DNA of 64,000 bases from Coenobita brevimanus (Eukaryota > Arthropoda > Malacostraca > Decapoda > Coenobitidae), in the NCBI GenBank assembly GCA_032717465.1, contig CM064658.1, positions 610,001-674,000 of the forward strand, in the 5' to 3' direction. Both the position numbers and the translations under genes were made by a program. Under the pieces are notes generated by a model that worked only from the letters and a program-made list of their open reading frames with translations, was not told the origin of the DNA and made no database searches. Below, in pieces: positions 59,690 through 64,000 of this stretch; the stretch's first letter is position 1; each line of letters opens with the position of its first letter.

Positions 59690-59990
59690 TTCTTTTTCTT
59701 TTTTCTTTTTCTTCCTTTACTCCTCCTCCTCCTCCTCCTCCTCCTCCTCCTCCTCCTCCTCCTCCTCCTCCTCCTCCTCCTCCTCCTCTTTCATTTTCTT
59801 ATTCTTTCTCCTCTTCCATCTTTCTTCTTCTTCTTCCTCTTCTTCTTCATCCTCCCCCTCCTCCTCCTCTTCTTTTTCCTCCTCTTCGTCATTCTCTTCC
59901 TTCTCGTCATTCTTCTCCTTTTCTTCTTCCCATTCTTCTTATTCCCCTTCTTATTTTTATTCGTTTCTCCTCCTCCTCCTCCTCCTCGAC
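59690..59990. repeat. (CTC)22 and pyrimidine-rich stretch
   Basis: CTC at 59720-59788, then CTT/TTC words and a last CTC run at 59968-59987. Confidence 0.95.
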
Positions 59991-60130
59991 CGCATGAGTA
60001 ATAGTTAAATCGCAATCTGGCATGTGTTTCGATTTGCCGTCGTATAAAACAGTTCATATCATACTCCATTGCCACGACCGGTAGAGAAGTGGCGACGAAT
60101 TATTGCACATGGTTTTACACTTGTTTATTG

Positions 60131-60136
60131 ACCATG

Positions 60137-60192
<56 letters not shown>

Positions 60193-60325
60193 GTGTACCC
60201 CCCAGCAATGTCATCAGTCGTCCTCATCATTTGGTGAAGGACGTAGTAACCTCCTGGAGAGAGAGAGAGAGAGAGAGAGAGTTTTCAGGCGGCTACGGAA
60301 ATTCTCTCTCTCTCTCTCTCTCTTT
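60131..60325. repeat. Two GA tracts and a CT tract
   Basis: GA at 60136-60189 and 60257-60281; CT at 60302-60324. Confidence 0.95.
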
Positions 60326-60445
60326 CAGGAATTTCCACTCTTCATATGAGAGTTTATATATCATTCTGCGCCATACACCGTCTCCACTAGGCTCTCAGAT
60401 CTCCACTAGTGCTTGGAGGTGGGGTCGCCTATAGAGAGGAAGGTT

Positions 60446-60579
60446 TGATGATGATGATGATGATTGTTGTTGTTGTTGTTATCATTATTATTATTTTTAT
60501 CATGTATTTATTATTATTATTATTAGTGTTGCTGGTACCACTACAACTACTACTACCACTGCTACTGCTGCTAATACTG

Positions 60580-60626
<47 letters not shown>

Positions 60627-60690
60627 TCTACTACAGCTTCTACCAATGATGATAATGGTAATGATTGGTAATACATGCTCAGACTCACCT
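60446..60690. repeat. GAT, GTT, TTA and ACT trinucleotides
   Basis: Successive trinucleotide runs: GAT (60447-60464), GTT (60464-60480), TTA (60483-60525), ACT (60540-60640). Confidence 0.9.
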
Positions 60691-60739
60691 TGTTGCGGTC
60701 ACGTAATTACTTAGCAGCTAAACCCGCCCCGTGATGTGA

Positions 60740-61050
60740 AGGGCGATTGTGGTAGTTGTGGTGGTTGGTGATGGTGGTAGTTGTGGTGTTTGGTGATGGT
60801 GGTGGTAGTTGTGGTGGTTGGTGATGGTGGTGGTGGTAGTTGTGGTGGTTGGTGATGGTGGTGGTGGTAGTTGTGGTGGTTGGTGATGGTGGTGGTGGTA
60901 GTTGTGGTGGTTGGTGATGGTGGTGGTGGTAGTTGTGGTGGTTGGTGATGGTGGTGGTAGTTGTGGTGGTTGGTGATGGTGGTGGTGGTAGTTGTGGTGG
61001 TTGATGATAGTTGTGGTGGTTGGTGCTTGTGGTAGTTGTGGCGGTAGTGA
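60740..61050 (+). repeat. 27-33-bp minisatellite GTAGTTGTGGTGGTTGGTGA
   Basis: About ten units in steps that differ by whole GGT triplets. Confidence 0.9.
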
Positions 61051-61089
61051 TGGTCAATAATATTAGTAGAATAGTGGTCGTTGTCAGAT

Positions 61090-61620
61090 CTTCTTATGCA
61101 GTGTTAGTTGCGCAGTATTCATGAGTTGTAGTGGTGGTAGTTGTGGTTGGTGATGACAGTTAGAACGGGCGATTGTGGTAGCTGGAGAAATGTTGGTTGT
61201 TGTGGTAGTTGTATGTTGAAACGTATGGTGGAGGTTGATAGGGGGTGATAGTGATGGTGGTAGTGGTGGTGGTGGTAGTGGTGGTGGTGGTGATGGTGGT
61301 AGTGGTGATGATCGCTAGTGATGGTGGTAGTGATGATCGCTAGTGATGGTGGTAGTGATGATCGCTAGTGATGGTGGTAGTGGTGATGTGGTGGTAGTGA
61401 TGATTGATAGTGGTGGTGGTGATGATGGTGTTAGTGATGATCGGTAGTGATGGTAGTAATTGTGGTGGTAGTGTTCCTTAAGGTGGAGGTAATGTTAGTG
61501 ATGTTGGTGGTGATATTGGTGATGGTGGTGGTGATATGAGGCAAGATGGTGATAGTGATGGATAGTGGTGAAATGATGCTGGATAGTGTGATGCTGGTAG
61601 TACTGGTAGAGGAAACAGAT
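61090..61620 (+). repeat. GTGATGGTGG-type degenerate array
   Basis: GATGATCGCTAGTGATGGTG recurs near 61308, 61332 and 61356; the rest is loose GTG/GAT repeats. Confidence 0.85.
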
Positions 61621-61647
61621 GGGTGTATTTTATAATCCTGGGGTGCT

Positions 61648-61835
<188 letters not shown>

Positions 61836-61974
61836 CATTAAAAAAATTGCATTTCCTGAATTTTTAACTTTTTTTATATCCAATTAATTCACGTTTTTTA
61901 TTTACCCACAAATTATTTATAATTGTGTGATAAATTAGTTCATGCCTCGTGTTGTGTGGTGAGTAGTGCTGCAG

Positions 61975-63240
61975 GGGGATGATCATGGTGATGATGATGA
62001 TGATGGAGGTGATGAAGGTAAAGGGACAGGTGTGGTGGTGATGATAGAGGTGGTGAAGGTGAATGTAAAGGGACAGGTGTGGTGGTGATGATGATAGAGG
62101 TGGTGAAGGTGAATGTAAAGGGACAGGTGTGGTGATGATGATGATAGAGGTGGTGAAGATGAATGTAAAGGGACAGGTGTGGTGATGATGATGATAGAGG
62201 TGGTGAAGGTGAATGTAAAGGGACAGGTGTGGTGATGATGATAGAGGTGGCGAAGGTGAATGTAAAGGGACAGGTGTGGTGATGATGATAGAGGTGGTGA
62301 AGGTGAATGTAAAGGGACAGGTGTGGTGATGATGATAGAGGTGGTGAAGGTGAATGTAAAGGGACAGGTGTGGTGATGATGATGATAGAGGTGGTGAAGA
62401 TGATTGTAAAGGGACAGGTGTGGTGATGATGATGATAGAGGTGGTGAAGATGATTGTAAAGGGACAGGTGTGGTGATGATGATTATAGAGGTGGTGAAGA
62501 TGAATGTAAAGGGACAGGTGTGGTGGTGATGATGATGATGGTGATGATAGAGGTGGTGAAGGTGATTGTAAAGGGACAGGTGTGGTGGTGGTGATGATGA
62601 TGGTGATGATAGAGGTGGTGAGGGTGATTGTAAAGGGACAGGTGTGGTGGTGATGATAGAGGTGGTGAGGGTGATTGTAAAGGGACAGGTGTGGTGGTGG
62701 TGATGATGATGGTGATGATAGAGGTGGTGAGGGTGATTGTAAAGGGACAGGTGTGGTGGTGATGATGATGATAGAGGTGGTGAAGGTGATTGTAAAGGGA
62801 CAGGTATGGTGGTGATGATAGAGGTGGTGAGGGTGATTGTAAAGGGACAGGTATGGTGGTGATGATGATGATGATGGTGATGATAGAGGTGGTGAAGGTG
62901 ATTGTAAAGGGACAGGTGTGGTGGTGATGATGATGATGGTGATGATAGAGGTGGTGAAGGTGATTGTAAAGGGACAGGTATGGTGGTGATGATGATGATG
63001 GTGATGATAGAGGTGGTGAAGGTGATTGTAAAGGGACAGGTATGGTGGTGATGATGATGATGGTGATGATAGAGGTGGTGAGGGTGATTGTAAAGGGACA
63101 GGTATGGTGGTGATGATGATGGTGATGATAGAGGTGGTGAAGGTGATTGTAAAGGGACAGGTGTGGTGGTGATGATGATGATGGTGATGATAGAGGTGGT
63201 GAAGGTGATTGTAAAGGGACAGGTGTGATGATGATGATGT
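61975..63240 (+). repeat. Minisatellite of about 47-66 bp, 23 units
   Basis: GTAAAGGGACAGGTGTGGTG and GATAGAGGTGGTGAAGGTGA alternate with GAT runs of variable length. AGGGACAGGT occurs about 23 times from 62022 to 63216. Unit length is not a multiple of three in many units, so the 499-codon minus frame cycles through all frames and is not a protein. A diverged tail runs to 63400. Confidence 0.95.
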
Positions 63241-63417
63241 AGAGGGTGGTTGGATGGGGACAGTCATGATGATGGTGGTGATAGTGAGGGTAATTGTATA
63301 GGGACGTTGGGATGATGATGATGATGGAAATATTGATGATGATGGTGTGGAGAGTGATTGCACGGGGGCAGTCGTGATGATGGTGATGATAATGATGAGC
63401 CTGGTATTGGAGCGCCT

Positions 63418-63605
63418 CTTTCACCTTAACTTGGGCCAGATTTTCGTTCCGTTGTAGCATTATTTCACGTAACTCATTGGCAAAGACAGTGCCACGGCTC
63501 TACACCCTTTCCAGAGCACTTCTTCGTGACTAGCATCATATTGTTCTGTTCATCTGTTGTTAGAACTCAGGTAGATGGAGAGATGGCAATTTTAGGCCTG
63601 GTAGA
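63418..63605 (+). repeat. Core-family interspersed repeat
   Basis: TTTCACCTTAACTTGGGCCA, CGTAACTCATTGGCAAAG, GCACTTCTTCGTGACTAGC, ATCATATT and TTTTAGGCCTGG are collinear with 57691-57905. Confidence 0.8.
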
Positions 63606-64000
63606 ATGGTCCTTAAATAGCGCTCCACTAGCTTATGTGCTTCGGGAGCGGCTAAGTCTGCTGGTGTGGTCGTGGTAGTGTAGGAAAGGAGTAAATGATT
63701 CTGTATAGCCATTAATAACGTTGACTGGGCCGCCCCTGCAACACGCGAGATATCACTATATATCACTATAACGGTGAATTATTAATGTGGTAACCGTAGT
63801 AACAGTTATGGTGATGATAACGGTGATGGCGGGGGTAATGGTGACGGAGGTGATGAGCACGGTGGTGAGAAGTAGCTGGGAAAACAGAGGAAAAAGAAAA
63901 TTAATCTCCCGTGGCCTGGATGCTTCAGAGAGAGAGAGAGAGAATAAAACCCCTCTCTCCCGCGGCCTGGATGCTTGAGTTGATCTAGGTTCATGTACCA
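63606..64000. other. Unique DNA with a small duplication
   Basis: GGTGATGG words at 63785-63865. CCGTGGCCTGGATGCTTCAG near 63909 recurs as CGCGGCCTGGATGCTTGAG near 63961 around a short GA run. No gene. Confidence 0.4.

Noticed and set aside
61864..63363. 499-codon minus frame with H-H-H-T-C-P-F-T repeats
   Set aside because: The minisatellite units are often not multiples of three, so the frame rotates through three unrelated peptides.

Overview
The window looks like nuclear DNA of an arthropod, most likely a decapod crustacean. This is inferred from four things: extreme microsatellite density (dozens of CA/GT, GA/CT and TTA tracts of 40-180 bp), CR1-like LINE fragments, a short CCTAA run (the arthropod TTAGG telomere motif), and an intron-containing gene whose first intron splits the signal peptide, as in many arthropod cuticle genes. 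There are no operons, no bacterial-type coding density, no rRNA and no convincing functional tRNA. Almost every long open frame here is a translated low-complexity tract and is not a gene.

The one well-supported gene lies on the minus strand at 46109-48428. Its four coding exons join in phase to a 138-residue secreted, cysteine-free, glycine/tyrosine-rich protein with a clear signal peptide, preceded by a TATA box. Other coding candidates are weaker. One is a 154-nt exon at 54176-54329 with consensus splice sites and an open frame of seven-residue K-R-Y-Q-G-Q-L repeats. Another is a possible GC-rich 5' exon at 27094-27164, and a third is a short exon-like stretch at 58552-58620. Two GC-rich islands (28060-28450 and 39170-39730) carry CCAAT, GC-box, CRE or E2F-like words and look like promoters, but I could not attach a gene to either.

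Mobile elements: a decayed CR1/Jockey-type non-LTR retrotransposon (34053-36245), a CR1-like 3' tail (49650-49722), relics of reverse transcriptase (6714-6800 and 49061-49110), and three copies of the C-terminal end of another LINE, two of which end in GATA repeats. There are three copies of one tRNA-derived SINE family plus two other tRNA-like SINE fragments. A foldback, MITE-like family has four full copies. A TIR element of about 230 bp sits inside a TAA microsatellite. A conspicuous interspersed family has the core CCAGACGATTTTATTCAGC and about 20 hits on both strands; I do not recognise it.

Layout: 1-9.1 kb, microsatellites, minisatellites and purine or pyrimidine blocks; 9.5-16.3 kb, LINE, foldback and core-family repeats with a 21-bp minisatellite; 16.4-22.4 kb, tandem arrays, including a TGAACA-rich stretch and a 1.1-kb 22-bp array; 22.4-28.0 kb, a 4.6-kb purine-rich degenerate array that switches to pyrimidine; 28-33.5 kb, promoter-like island, SINEs and foldbacks; 34-36.6 kb, the LINE plus SINE; 36.7-38.4 kb and 41.6-44.3 kb, long pyrimidine/purine blocks; 46.1-48.5 kb, the glycine-rich protein gene; 49.9-53.6 kb, tandem arrays; 54.2 kb, the heptapeptide-repeat exon; 56-64 kb, further microsatellites, a 23-unit minisatellite and core-family repeats.
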